DNA from: QHWK01 sp035315685
GTDB taxonomy: Bacteria; Acidobacteriota; Vicinamibacteria; Vicinamibacterales; CAVVIG01
Direction of reading: 5' to 3'
Assembly (NCBI GenBank): GCA_035315685.1
Contig: DATFXR010000017.1
Span: 1 to 18,390, forward strand
DNA length: 18,390 bases
The translations under genes were made by a program, and so were the position numbers. Under the pieces are notes generated by a model. It saw only the letters and a program-made list of their open reading frames with translations. It was not told the DNA's origin and did no database searches. Of this stretch, positions 6,757 through 14,886 are shown one piece after another (the stretch's first letter is position 1; every line of letters begins with the position of its first letter).

Positions 6757-8391
6757 TCACGGCGGAGCATCACAGTCCTGGCCTGACAGCCTGTCCTGGA
6801 GCACGTGCGGCGACTGGTTGCGGACGTACACGCAGGCGGTCCCGAGCAACTTCGCGCCGTAATGCCGACGCAAGTACGGCCGCACCTCATCGCGATCCGT
6901 CCACAATTGCAGGACCACGTCCGGCATCTGCTGCTCGATCGAGTAGCGGTAATCGAACTTCGTATGCCCTGGCCGGAACTCACGGAAATGACGGAGACCC
7001 GGCCTCACACGCGACATCTCGTGCGCCACGTGTCGATCGTTCTTGCCGAGCAGATCGATGCTCCGGCGGTCTGAAAAATAGGGAATGGTGCCGGCCCGCG
7101 TCACGGCGACCGTCGCGTCCGCCGTGGTCACGGCCTGAAGCCGCAACGCTTCTTCAACTTCATGATGATTCTCGTCGCCGGTGCCCGTGTGTAGCGGCGC
7201 ACGGAGCAGCAGGGCCTCTAACCAGGCACCAGGACCATAAATGCTGTTGCCGCTGATGACCGCCACGATGATGAGGGCCCCGAACACGAACGCCCCAGTT
7301 CGCTGCCCGTGCCGGCCCGGCGCGAGTACGTCGAGCAGGGTCTGTGTCGTGAAACACAGCGCGTACGAAAGCATCACGAAGAATCCCGGCATCGCGATGA
7401 CGATGAATCGATTGCTGCCGCCCCAGTATTCCCACGCGTCGCCACCCACCCAGACGCTGTACAGCATCTGCACGGCGAGCGTCCACAACGGCAGGACGGT
7501 ACGCCGACCACGAAACCCGCTCAGGATGACTGGGAGCGCGAACAGCAGCGGGTTGAACCTCCAGACGAACTGCCCCAGGACGAACAGGCCACGGCTCACC
7601 CGCGGAATCACGGGGTAGCCTGTCATCTTCAAGTAATACGCATTCGGCAAGACATCGCCGAAATACCACACCCGGAAGGCGGTCTGGAGGGTAACCCAGG
7701 CCACCAGCGACGTCACGCCCCAGACGAGGTGCCGTCGCCGATTCTGTCGGTCGACAAGGACGTTGAACAGCAGCAAACCGGCGAGCGGAACGGCCATGTC
7801 CTCGCGGACCAGCGTGCTGGCCCCGAGCAGCACGTACGGTGATCGCCGAAATCTGGCATCGCCGCTCGATCGCAGAGCCAGGCCGAGAACGACACTCATC
7901 ACCAGGACGAGAACGCTCACTTCCATGCCTTGCAGGCTCCAGTTGTTGATCGGCAGATACGTCGCGGTGAGGACGACGGCGCCAACGGCGACTGCATCCG
8001 ACCCACCCGACACGGATCGCGCGATTTCGCGGACGACAGGCAGATTGAGTGTCAGCAGCACCGCGGCCGTCAGCTGGATGACGAAGCTGGTCTTCGCCAA
8101 GGGTATAGGCAGCAGGTGAACCGCTGCCATGTACGCGACCCACAGCGGATTCGTGTACCCCTCCACGGGCGCGCTGCCAGGATTCCAGACCAGCCCGTAG
8201 CCGCGTGCGAGGTTTCTGGCGTATCGCATCGAGACCATGGCGTCGTCAAAGAGTGAGAAGTACCGTTCGCCACCAATGACGAAGCTCGTCCGATAAATGA
8301 AGCAGCCTGCGTACGCAACAAATAGGGCGACGACGGTCCAGAACGCGATCGACGCGTTCCGAAAAAGGCTTGCGGTGGGCTGATTCATCAT
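6757..8391 (-). CDS. AftB-like GT-C membrane glycosyltransferase
   Basis: The product is 544 aa, an integral membrane protein with about nine hydrophobic segments (about 14-34, 85-117, 134-148, 157-173, 186-212, 223-240, 265-291, 298-314, 328-356 and 366-383), then a soluble C-terminal domain (about 395-544). The first extracytoplasmic loop carries SLFDDAMVSMRYARNLARGYG (D49, D50) followed by NPGSAPVEGYTNPLW (70-84). This arrangement is typical of GT-C transferases that use polyprenyl-phosphate sugars and closely recalls mycobacterial arabinofuranosyltransferase AftB; D49 or D50 is the likely catalytic acid. The C-terminal domain has AGTIPYFSDRRSIDLLGKND (433-452), also seen in AftB relatives. 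It probably adds a sugar to an envelope glycan or glycolipid; donor and acceptor are unknown. The first of two adjacent ATG codons (8391) has AAGG 9 nt upstream. It is convergent with the preceding plus-strand operon, 58 nt apart. Confidence 0.8.
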   Translation of the reverse strand: MMNQPTASLFRNASIAFWTVVALFVAYAGCFIYRTSFVIGGERYFSLFDDAMVSMRYARNLARGYGLVWNPGSAPVEGYTNPLWVAYMAAVHLLPIPLAKTSFVIQLTAAVLLTLNLPVVREIARSVSGGSDAVAVGAVVLTATYLPINNWSLQGMEVSVLVLVMSVVLGLALRSSGDARFRRSPYVLLGASTLVREDMAVPLAGLLLFNVLVDRQNRRRHLVWGVTSLVAWVTLQTAFRVWYFGDVLPNAYYLKMTGYPVIPRVSRGLFVLGQFVWRFNPLLFALPVILSGFRGRRTVLPLWTLAVQMLYSVWVGGDAWEYWGGSNRFIVIAMPGFFVMLSYALCFTTQTLLDVLAPGRHGQRTGAFVFGALIIVAVISGNSIYGPGAWLEALLLRAPLHTGTGDENHHEVEEALRLQAVTTADATVAVTRAGTIPYFSDRRSIDLLGKNDRHVAHEMSRVRPGLRHFREFRPGHTKFDYRYSIEQQMPDVVLQLWTDRDEVRPYLRRHYGAKLLGTACVYVRNQSPHVLQDRLSGQDCDAPP

Positions 8392-8455
8392 CCTAACGAG
8401 CCTTGATCGCGGTGACGACGGAGCCTGCCAAACATTCGTCGGCGCCGCCCTCGAC

Positions 8456-9025
8456 TCAAAACGCGAACCGCACCTCGACTTGATGGTGACGTAGTTCGGG
8501 GATCGGCGCGGGCGTCACCAGCGGACAGCCGCTGACGATGCACGATTTCCAGTCGGGAAGTCTCTCGGTCTGGTAATACCGCTCGACGTAGCGCCAGTCG
8601 GTCTCGACAAAATCGCTGAACCACTGGTCGAGCGTCGTCGCGCCGACCTGGTGCATCAGCTGCATCCCGAAACCAGCGGCCTCGAGCTCGTACGCGTGCA
8701 GCACCTGCATGAAATGATCACGGTCCTCCGTGTGCTGCAGATCGGCGAGCTTGTGCGCCAGCGACGGAGCAACCCACTGAACGGAGTGGCCGAACAGATG
8801 CAGCAGCAGGAAGCACTGCATCTCGAAGGCGACATCGGGATCGATCACGATCCGCAGTCCGTCGAAGATGCCCGTCTTGGGAGGTTCGAGATCACGGTAT
8901 TCGAGGACGAACCCATGTTTGACGACGCCTGAAGACGCGCGTCCCCATAGCTCGACGAGCTCGTCGGCCGGCCATTGGCCGACTTGTCGCGCGCCGTGAA
9001 GCTCGTGACCGAGAATCGTGTCCAT
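8456..9025 (-). CDS. Conserved hypothetical protein with HLFGH (HExxH-like) motif
   Basis: The product is 189 aa from ATG 9025, which has AGGGG 6 nt upstream. The frame is open further upstream but reads as Arg-rich non-coding sequence. There is no signal peptide or membrane segment, so it is probably cytoplasmic. The centre holds FLLLHLFGHSVQW (72-84) and, 29 residues later, YELEAAGFGMQL (112-123). The spacing recalls ImmA/IrrE-type metallopeptidases, where HExGH and a downstream glutamate bind zinc. Here the catalytic glutamate position is leucine (H76-L-F-G-H80), so metal binding may survive (H76, H80, E113 or E115) without classical peptidase chemistry. I recall uncharacterised proteins with a similar HxFGHxxQW string, but no function. 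It lies 64 nt upstream of the glycosyltransferase gene on the same strand and is divergent from the DUF4157 gene. The relation to IrrE is an inference. Confidence 0.65.
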   Translation of the reverse strand: MDTILGHELHGARQVGQWPADELVELWGRASSGVVKHGFVLEYRDLEPPKTGIFDGLRIVIDPDVAFEMQCFLLLHLFGHSVQWVAPSLAHKLADLQHTEDRDHFMQVLHAYELEAAGFGMQLMHQVGATTLDQWFSDFVETDWRYVERYYQTERLPDWKSCIVSGCPLVTPAPIPELRHHQVEVRFAF

Positions 9026-9076
9026 GAGCGCCCCTGGTCGATGGCTGCGGGATATCCTCCCGGTGCAGGTTTCCAG

Positions 9077-9082
9077 ATGATA
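9077..9082 (-). promoter_or_regulatory. Putative -10 box (TATCAT) for the HLFGH protein gene
   Basis: TATCAT reads on the minus strand 51 nt before the ATG at 9025, giving a leader of about 45 nt with a good Shine-Dalgarno. It is back to back with the candidate -10 box of the divergent DUF4157 gene, 26 nt away. Confidence 0.3.
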
Positions 9083-9108
9083 CGTCGGCCGGGGCGCGGC
9101 ACCTCGTC

Positions 9109-9114
9109 TACACT
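9109..9114 (+). promoter_or_regulatory. Putative -10 box (TACACT) for the DUF4157 gene
   Basis: TACACT lies 65 nt before the ATG at 9180. Expected transcription start is near 9121, immediately before the hairpin at 9125-9143. No -35 box is evident. Confidence 0.35.
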
Positions 9115-9124
9115 GTCCCTGAAC

Positions 9125-9143
9125 GCGGCGCCCTGTGCGCCGC
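9125..9143 (+). promoter_or_regulatory. Perfect GC hairpin at the 5' end of the DUF4157 transcript
   Basis: GCGGCGC (9125-9131) and GCGCCGC (9137-9143) form a perfect 7-bp stem around a 5-nt loop, 36 nt before the ATG. Placed at the predicted 5' end, it could protect the mRNA from decay. It may also be a protein site. Confidence 0.35.
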
Positions 9144-9179
9144 ACCGTTGTCACGAGTCAGATCAGCGCGAGGGAACTT

Positions 9180-10886
9180 ATGCGAACTGCTCGAGCCGCT
9201 GTCGCGGCCGCCGGGCGCCGGGAGGCTCGCGCGCGCACGTTCCTGCCGGATCGGCCGTCGCCTTCGGGACCCTCGGGCGACTGGCGATCCTGTGCCTGCG
9301 GCGGCGCCTGCCCGCGGTGCAAATCCACGGTCGACACCGCGGGCGACGCGCACGAGCGCGAGGCGGACAATGTCGCCGAAGATGTCATGCGCACGGACGC
9401 GCGTGCCGGCGAGACAGATGCCGAGGCGTTGCAGCATCCGGACGGCGCGAAGCGAACCGGCGGGATGCCCTTGCCGCAGGCGGCGCGAGCCTATTTCGAA
9501 CCGCGCTTCGGGACCGACTTCAGTGGCGTTCGCGTGCATGCCGACGCCGAGTCTGCCGACACGGCGGACGAACTCCAGGCGCGCGCGTACACGATAGGGG
9601 AGCACATCGGCTTCGCCGACGGCGAGTACGCACCCAGCTCCGTGCGCGGGAGATCGTTGATCGCGCACGAGCTCGCGCACGTGGTCCAGCAGTCAGAAGG
9701 CCGCGCTCCGGCCGCGCCGCAGTGCAAGGAGGTGCCTCAGGACAAGGACATCGGCGGCAAGCAGGACTGGACCTCCGCGGATCGTGTGAACAACACGAAG
9801 CGCTGGCAGGACGCGTGTCTGACGAATCTCAACGCCGCCGACTCGAGCCAGTACCGCAACATCGTCGAGCGGCGCGACTTCTACAAATGGTTTTACGAGT
9901 TTACGGCCAGCCAGGGATACACCACGCGCTGGGCGCTCGCGGCGAGCGTGGTCGCCAACGGCGCTCATCAGATCGCCGACATCGACGACGACTGCCTGAA
10001 CGAGATCGCGAACGAGCAGCTGGGCCTGGCCAACGTCGAGCTGCGCGGGTACATGCGTGAGGGCAACCAGGTCATCTTCGACAACGTGATGCCCAAGTTG
10101 AAGAAGCTGGTCGACGGCGGTCCCCTCAAAGGCGCCGCGGCTCTCAAATGGGACATGCAGGTGCTGGCCGAGGAACAGACGCTGATTCAGCCGTTGTACA
10201 CGAAGATGTCGAAGGACTCGCTGCAGCAGCTCGACAACCTCGCGCGCAAGAGCGGGATCGCGGGTACGGCTGCGTCGATCGCGGGTGAAGACGTCGTGGC
10301 GCCCCTGCCTCACAGCAAGGGCGGCACCGTCCCCGAATTCACGGGCACCGATATCAAGGACATCGGCGAGCGCTGGAAGTACGGGATGACGCTCGGCAAC
10401 GTCTTCACGCCCGCCGGCACCGGGTACACGCCCGGCACCACGAAGATGCCGAGCGTTGCCGCCGACTACTCGAGCGGCACGGAGTTCAGCAAGGTTGCGA
10501 CGCGCTCCAACCTGCACCAGCTCGACGCCTGGCTCACCTCGAATTCGGCGACGCGCGTCGGTTCGGGGAAGGACGTCGAGGCGATCATCAGCAAGCTCAC
10601 CGAATCGGAGAAGCAGCAGATCGTGAGCAGCCGCGGCCCGGGCGACATGCCGTACGCCGCGCTGTTCGCCGCCGCCACGAGCGTTCCGCGCGCCACGGTA
10701 CAGAAGGCGATGCCGACGGATCCGAAGTTCGCGTCAGCGGTCACGCAGTTCTGGAAGGACTACGACGCGGCGAAGCGAAGCATCCTCGACGATCTGAAGG
10801 ATCTCGCGGATGCCGGCAAGGCAGTGTGGGACCTGGGTTCCGATCTGGGGAGCCTGCTCGACCTGGGGAGCAGCCTGGGACTCTGA
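9180..10886 (+). CDS. DUF4157 domain protein (eCIS-core-like) with uncharacterised C-terminal region
   Basis: From ATG 9180 (AGGGA just upstream) the product is 568 aa; a GTG at 9135 would add 15 residues. There is no signal peptide. A four-cysteine knuckle, CACGGACPRC (C38, C40, C44, C47), and HEREADNVAEDV (58-69) precede the DUF4157 domain at about 95-172. That domain contains MPLPQAARAYFEPRFG, GVRVHADAES and RSLIAHELAHVVQQ, with a zinc-protease HExxH at 163-167. This layout is typical of DUF4157 proteins, many of which are cargo or effectors linked to extracellular contractile injection systems or are polymorphic-toxin-like. Residues about 185-568 are mostly helical and match nothing I recognise. 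They end in a DLGS-rich tail (DLGSDLGSLLDLGSSLGL). No injection-system structural gene is visible. Its stop overlaps the next start (TGATG), so the two are translationally coupled. The activity of the C-terminal region is unknown. Confidence 0.8.
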   Translation: MRTARAAVAAAGRREARARTFLPDRPSPSGPSGDWRSCACGGACPRCKSTVDTAGDAHEREADNVAEDVMRTDARAGETDAEALQHPDGAKRTGGMPLPQAARAYFEPRFGTDFSGVRVHADAESADTADELQARAYTIGEHIGFADGEYAPSSVRGRSLIAHELAHVVQQSEGRAPAAPQCKEVPQDKDIGGKQDWTSADRVNNTKRWQDACLTNLNAADSSQYRNIVERRDFYKWFYEFTASQGYTTRWALAASVVANGAHQIADIDDDCLNEIANEQLGLANVELRGYMREGNQVIFDNVMPKLKKLVDGGPLKGAAALKWDMQVLAEEQTLIQPLYTKMSKDSLQQLDNLARKSGIAGTAASIAGEDVVAPLPHSKGGTVPEFTGTDIKDIGERWKYGMTLGNVFTPAGTGYTPGTTKMPSVAADYSSGTEFSKVATRSNLHQLDAWLTSNSATRVGSGKDVEAIISKLTESEKQQIVSSRGPGDMPYAALFAAATSVPRATVQKAMPTDPKFASAVTQFWKDYDAAKRSILDDLKDLADAGKAVWDLGSDLGSLLDLGSSLGL

Positions 10887-12040
10887 TGGCCGACTCCGAC
10901 GAGGTGAGCGGCGCAATCGCGCCGGGCGCGGCCGACCTCGCTCGAGCCTTTCGCGCGCAGGCTCCAGAGCTTGCCGGTCATCAGCAGGCCGAAAGCGTGC
11001 ATGTCGGGCCGTCGGGCCTGACGGTCCTCTGCAGCGCCAATCCCACCGGCGGCGGAGAGCTGACGCGTCTGCTGCGTCTGTCCGACGGCGGCGACGTCGT
11101 TTGGGAGCGGCATTTCGGTTCCGAGCACGGCGCCGGACGCGCGATGGCGGCGCTGCCCAACGGCAGCTTCGCAATAGCCGGCGACGTTCGGCGCGGCGAG
11201 CTCGAATACCAGGCGCAGTTGCTCCGTGTCGATTCCGAAGGTCGCGTCCTCGCGAGCCGTTCGTGCGGACCACGTGGCGTGACCGGCTTCTCGGCCGTGA
11301 CCGCGCTCGACGATGGGTCGACGATCGCCGGCGGCATGGCGGAGGGCCGCGGCTGGATACTGTGCGTCGACGAGAGTCTGAACCTGCTTTGGGAGCGACC
11401 GCTCGGCGATGCCGACACCGTGTGCGGCCTTGCATCGCTGTCCGGCCGCAGCTTCGCAGTGGCGAGCGCGAATCAATCGACCACCGGCCTCGGCACGGCG
11501 CAGCTCGCGATGTTCACCGCCGATCAGCAGGTGCGATGGCAACAGCGCTTGCCCGCGAGTGGACGTGGCGAGCCTGCGGCGCTGGCCGCGCGCGCCGGCA
11601 GCCGCAGTCTCGTGATGATCGGCCACCGTTCCGCGAACGAGGCGGACCCCGCGCGTTGCTGGGTCGCGTGTGTCGATGCGGACGGGCGGCTGATGTGGGA
11701 GCGTCTGATCGGGGAGGCCGACGAGGCACGGCGCGGCCGCGGCGTCGCCGTGCTCGACGACGAGGGCGTCGCCGTGGCGGGCGATGGGCTGCGCAGACGC
11801 GGCCGTGCGCTGCACGTAGCCCGCCTGGCCGGCGATGGAGCGCTCGCCTGGGAGCGGAGTTACGGTGGCGGCGAGGGTGCACAAGCCGTGGCGCGTGGCA
11901 TCGCGTCAGCGGCCGACGGCGGGTTCGTGGTGGTCGGATCGACCGTGTCGAAAGGCCCGGGCAGGACGAACGCCTGGGTGATACGGCTCGACGACGATGG
12001 CGAGATGCTGTGGGATCGCGTCTTCGGGTGCGCTCGCTGA
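10886..12040 (+). CDS. Signal-less seven-repeat beta-propeller protein coupled to the DUF4157 gene
   Basis: The product is 384 aa and starts at ATG 10886, overlapping the preceding stop as TGATG. After an N-terminal segment of about 35 residues there are seven repeats of about 50 residues, each ending in a strand like W-E-R-x-x-G: VVWERHFG (71-78), RVLASRSCG (120-128), LLWERPLG (167-174), VRWQQRLP (216-223), LMWERLIG (269-276), LAWERSYGG (320-328) and MLWDRVFG (374-381). Before each comes a G-x-x-x-V-x-x-D-G-x-x-L-type turn and an earlier A-L-x-D/N-G-x-x-x-x-A-G strand. This is the pattern of PQQ-like or kelch-like propellers; the seven copies indicate a seven-bladed ring. No signal peptide, membrane segment or catalytic motif is seen, so a cytoplasmic binding or scaffold role is likely. 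The coupling suggests it binds or chaperones the DUF4157 protein, which is an inference. Confidence 0.7.
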   Translation: MADSDEVSGAIAPGAADLARAFRAQAPELAGHQQAESVHVGPSGLTVLCSANPTGGGELTRLLRLSDGGDVVWERHFGSEHGAGRAMAALPNGSFAIAGDVRRGELEYQAQLLRVDSEGRVLASRSCGPRGVTGFSAVTALDDGSTIAGGMAEGRGWILCVDESLNLLWERPLGDADTVCGLASLSGRSFAVASANQSTTGLGTAQLAMFTADQQVRWQQRLPASGRGEPAALAARAGSRSLVMIGHRSANEADPARCWVACVDADGRLMWERLIGEADEARRGRGVAVLDDEGVAVAGDGLRRRGRALHVARLAGDGALAWERSYGGGEGAQAVARGIASAADGGFVVVGSTVSKGPGRTNAWVIRLDDDGEMLWDRVFGCAR

Positions 12041-12104
12041 GGCTGCGATTCGCGCAGGCTCCCGCGACCACGGCTCTGGCCGCCGTTGATTTCGTGCGAG
12101 ACTC

Positions 12105-12110
12105 TAGCCT
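12105..12110 (+). promoter_or_regulatory. Possible -10 box (TAGCCT) for iorAB
   Basis: TAGCCT lies 40 nt before the ATG of iorA within the 110-nt gap after the propeller gene. A TTGATT at 12086-12091 is only 13 nt upstream, too close for a standard -35. The rest of this gap shows no gene. Confidence 0.25.
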
Positions 12111-12150
12111 TGATTTCATCGTCAACACACGCCTTCCGAGAGTGACTCGC

Positions 12151-12615
12151 ATGCCGATCACGATCACGGTCAACGGCGCCGCTCACACGCTGGACCTCGA
12201 GCCGGAAATGCCGCTCCTCTGGGCGGTGCGCGAAACGCTCGGTCTCACCGGGACCAAGTACGGGTGCGGGATTTCCGCCTGCGGCGCCTGCACGGTGCAC
12301 CTCGATGGCCGTGCGGTGCGCTCGTGCACGCTGCCGCTGTCGGCTGCCGACGGCAAGCGCGTGACGACCATCGAAGGCCTCGCGCAGAACGGCACCCTTC
12401 ACAGAGTCCAGCAGGCCTGGATCGCGCATCAGGTCCCGCAGTGCGGCTATTGCCAGTCCGGAGTCATCATGGCGGTCGCCGGTCTGCTCGCGCAGAACCC
12501 GCAGCCGACCGACGACGAGATCGACGCGGGGCTGACCAACGTGTGCCGCTGCGGCACGTTCGCGCGCATGCGCGCGGCCATCCACTCGGCGATCGCCGAA
12601 GGAGCGACGTCATGA
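12151..12615 (+). CDS. iorA: Isoquinoline 1-oxidoreductase alpha-type subunit, two [2Fe-2S] clusters
   Basis: The product is 154 aa, the normal size for the small iron-sulfur subunit of molybdenum hydroxylases. The N-terminal half is a plant-ferredoxin-type domain with YGCGISACGACTVH (C39, C44, C47) and C59. The C-terminal half is the all-helical [2Fe-2S] domain with QCGYCQSG (C98, C101) and NVCRCGTF (C132, C134). All eight ligands are present. It transfers electrons from the molybdenum cofactor in IorB to an outside acceptor, usually a cytochrome c. It has no signal and is expected to be exported piggyback on the Tat signal of IorB. The start is the ATG at 12151, with GAGTG upstream. Its stop overlaps the start of iorB as ATGA. 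The actual substrate of this pair, an N-heterocycle or aldehyde, is not determined by sequence. Confidence 0.9.
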   Translation: MPITITVNGAAHTLDLEPEMPLLWAVRETLGLTGTKYGCGISACGACTVHLDGRAVRSCTLPLSAADGKRVTTIEGLAQNGTLHRVQQAWIAHQVPQCGYCQSGVIMAVAGLLAQNPQPTDDEIDAGLTNVCRCGTFARMRAAIHSAIAEGATS

Positions 12616-14777
12616 ATCGATGGACGAGACGTGGCTTCATCGGCGCCGGCACGATCGCCGGCGGAGGCTTCCTGCTCGGCGTCGCCGGCTTCACGTTCGC
12701 GCCAGGGCGTCACTCGCTCGTGTCCGCCGATGCCGCGAACCTGGGGCAGCTGACGACCTGGATCACGATCAGCCCCGAGGACATCGTGACAGTCCTGATC
12801 CCGCACTGCGAGATGGGCCAGGGCACGCCGACGGCGCTGGCGATGATGGCGGCCGAGGAGCTCGAAGCCGACTGGGCGCTCGTCCGGGTCGAGGAAGCGC
12901 CCGCGCTCGACGCCTACGCGAACGGCTACATCGTCCGCGCCGCCGGCGGCCACTACGTGCCGGCGGCCCTGGGGCGCGGCGTCGACTACGGCGCCTACAA
13001 GCTGGCGGAGTGGTTCGGCTTCCAGGTGACCGGCGGATCCACGGCGGTGCGCGGCACCGGCGAATACGGAATGCGCGTCGCAGGCGCCGCGGCGAAAGAG
13101 ATGCTGCGTGCGGCGGCGGCAAAGGAGTGGGGTGTGCGAGCGGCCGAGTGCGACGCGAAACGCTCGCGCATCACGCATGCGGCTTCGGGGCGGAGCGCGA
13201 GCTTCGGCGCGCTCGCGCGCCACGCAGCGTCACAGCCAGTGCCGACGACGCCGACGCTCAAGCATCCCGATCGCTTCACGATCCGTCGCACGTCACCGCC
13301 GCGTCTCGACGTGCCCGCCAAGGTCGACGGCGGCGCGAAGTACGCCATCGACTTCACGACGCCCGGCATGCTCTACGCGGCGCTCGAGATCGCGCCGGTC
13401 CACGGCGGCCGGCTCGTATCGGTGGACACGGCACCGGCCGAATCGATGCCGGGCGTGAAGAAGGTGGTCAAGCTGGAAGAGGCCGTGGCGGTCGTGGCCG
13501 ACAGCTTCTGGCGGGCACGACGCGCGCTGGCTGCGCTCAAGCCGGAGTTCAGCGACGCCGGCCACGGGGATGTGTCCACCGAATCGATTTTTGCTGCCTT
13601 CGACGCGGCTCTTGGCGCGTCGCCTGCGCTGCCGAAGGGCGCGGCAACGGTCGTCACCGCCGAGTACCGGGTCCCGTTTCTCGCCCACGCCACGATGGAA
13701 CCGATGGTGTGCACCGCGAAAGTCGACGGCGATCGCGCGCAGGTGTGGACGGGCGTGCAGGATCCGTTGAATGCGCGCTCGGTCGCAGCGAAGGCCCTCG
13801 GCATCGACGCGGCCAAGGTGCGCCTGACGAACTTCCTGCTGGGCGGCGGCTTCGGCCGGCGCTTGCCGTTCACCTTCGACTACGTCGATCTCGGCGTGCG
13901 GGTGGCGAAGGCGATGTCGCCGGCGCCGGTGAAGACGATCTGGACGCGCGAGAACGACATCCAGCACGACTACTACCGCGGCGCAGCCCTGTCGCGGCAC
14001 GCAGGCGCACTGAACGAGGCGGGTGCGCCGATTGCGGTCCATTCGAACTATACGGGCGGTGGCAACGGTGAAGCGGTGTTCATGCCGTACGCCATCGGCG
14101 ACATGACCGCCCGCGAGAAGAAGGCCGATCATCCGATTCGGCTCGGGCAGTGGCGGTCGGTGCTGAACTCGCAGCACGGGTTTTTCAAGGAGTCGTTCAT
14201 CGACGAGATGGCCCACGCCGCCGCGAAGGATCCGTTCGAGTTTCGGCGCGCGCTGCTTGGCGACCGGCCGCGATTCAAGGCAGCGCTCGAGAAGGCCGCG
14301 GCGATGGCGGGCTGGGGCACGCCGCTTCCGGCCGGCGAAGGTCGCGGCATTGCCATCTGCGAGAGCTTCGGCACCATCGTCGCGGAAGTGGTGCACGTGT
14401 CAGTTTCCGCGGACGGCCGCCTCCGGGTCCTGAGTGTCGACGCTGCCGTCGACTGCGGCGACGTGGTGAACATGAACAGCGCGACCGCGCAGGTCGAGGG
14501 CGGGATCGTGTTCGCATTGTCGGCGGCGCTGCTCAGCGAGATCACAATCGCGCACGGCCGCATCGTGCAGACGAACTTCCGCGACTACCCGATGATTCAT
14601 CTCGCCGATTCGCCGACGATCACCACCGCCTTCATCCGGTCCAACGCGGAACTTGGCGGCCTCGGTGAGCCGTGCGTGCCGCCGCTGGCGCCGGCACTCG
14701 CCAACGCCATCTACGCGGCGACCGGCGTGCGCGTTCGCGAGCTGCCGATCAGGAAGACGCCGCTGAAGAGAGCGTAG
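12612..14777 (+). CDS. iorB: Isoquinoline 1-oxidoreductase beta-type subunit, molybdenum-cofactor-binding
   Basis: The product is 721 aa. It starts with a twin-arginine signal (RWTRRGFIGAG, residues 3-13) and a hydrophobic run to about 31, so the folded complex is exported. It belongs to the xanthine oxidase family of molybdenum hydroxylases, which insert oxygen from water into N-heterocycles or aldehydes. Cofactor-binding blocks are CEMGQGTPTALAMMAAEEL (66-84), the aldehyde-oxidase-like region at about 230-310 (PPRLDVPAKVDGGAKYAID), HATMEPM (359-365), LLGGGFGRR (409-417) and the C-terminal GGLGEP (682-687), where the glutamate is the likely catalytic base. The length is in the usual 700-750 range. 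The ATG at 12612 overlaps the iorA stop. No XdhC-like maturation gene or partner cytochrome is adjacent in the window. The TonB receptor follows 153 nt downstream, probably as a separate unit. Confidence 0.9.
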   Translation: MNRWTRRGFIGAGTIAGGGFLLGVAGFTFAPGRHSLVSADAANLGQLTTWITISPEDIVTVLIPHCEMGQGTPTALAMMAAEELEADWALVRVEEAPALDAYANGYIVRAAGGHYVPAALGRGVDYGAYKLAEWFGFQVTGGSTAVRGTGEYGMRVAGAAAKEMLRAAAAKEWGVRAAECDAKRSRITHAASGRSASFGALARHAASQPVPTTPTLKHPDRFTIRRTSPPRLDVPAKVDGGAKYAIDFTTPGMLYAALEIAPVHGGRLVSVDTAPAESMPGVKKVVKLEEAVAVVADSFWRARRALAALKPEFSDAGHGDVSTESIFAAFDAALGASPALPKGAATVVTAEYRVPFLAHATMEPMVCTAKVDGDRAQVWTGVQDPLNARSVAAKALGIDAAKVRLTNFLLGGGFGRRLPFTFDYVDLGVRVAKAMSPAPVKTIWTRENDIQHDYYRGAALSRHAGALNEAGAPIAVHSNYTGGGNGEAVFMPYAIGDMTAREKKADHPIRLGQWRSVLNSQHGFFKESFIDEMAHAAAKDPFEFRRALLGDRPRFKAALEKAAAMAGWGTPLPAGEGRGIAICESFGTIVAEVVHVSVSADGRLRVLSVDAAVDCGDVVNMNSATAQVEGGIVFALSAALLSEITIAHGRIVQTNFRDYPMIHLADSPTITTAFIRSNAELGGLGEPCVPPLAPALANAIYAATGVRVRELPIRKTPLKRA

Positions 14778-14813
14778 CGTCCAGCGCGGCTGACGTCCTC
14801 CGGTGCGATCCCA

Positions 14814-14841
14814 GGCTGTCGGCTGATGACTGACGGCTGAT
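14814..14841 (+). repeat. Four tandem heptamers (GGCTGAY consensus)
   Basis: Four consecutive 7-bp units read GGCTGTC, GGCTGAT, GACTGAC and GGCTGAT, in the gap between iorB and the TonB receptor gene. A further isolated GGCTGAC lies nearby (about 14788-14794). It looks like a degenerate short tandem repeat. Confidence 0.55.
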
Positions 14842-14886
14842 TGCGAGGTTGGCGAGGCTGTCATCTTCTGTTCATCCGCCTTCGCA

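Noticed and set aside
9180..12040. A contractile injection system locus
   Set aside because: Only the DUF4157 protein points that way. No sheath, tube, baseplate, spike or ATPase gene is present in the window.
10810..12150. Plus-strand open frame running into iorA from upstream
   Set aside because: The upstream part overlaps the propeller gene in another frame and is Arg-rich. The iorA domain begins at the ATG at 12151.
13293..14396. 367-codon minus-strand frame opposite iorB
   Set aside because: It has shadow composition, and the iorB cofactor motifs are on the plus strand.
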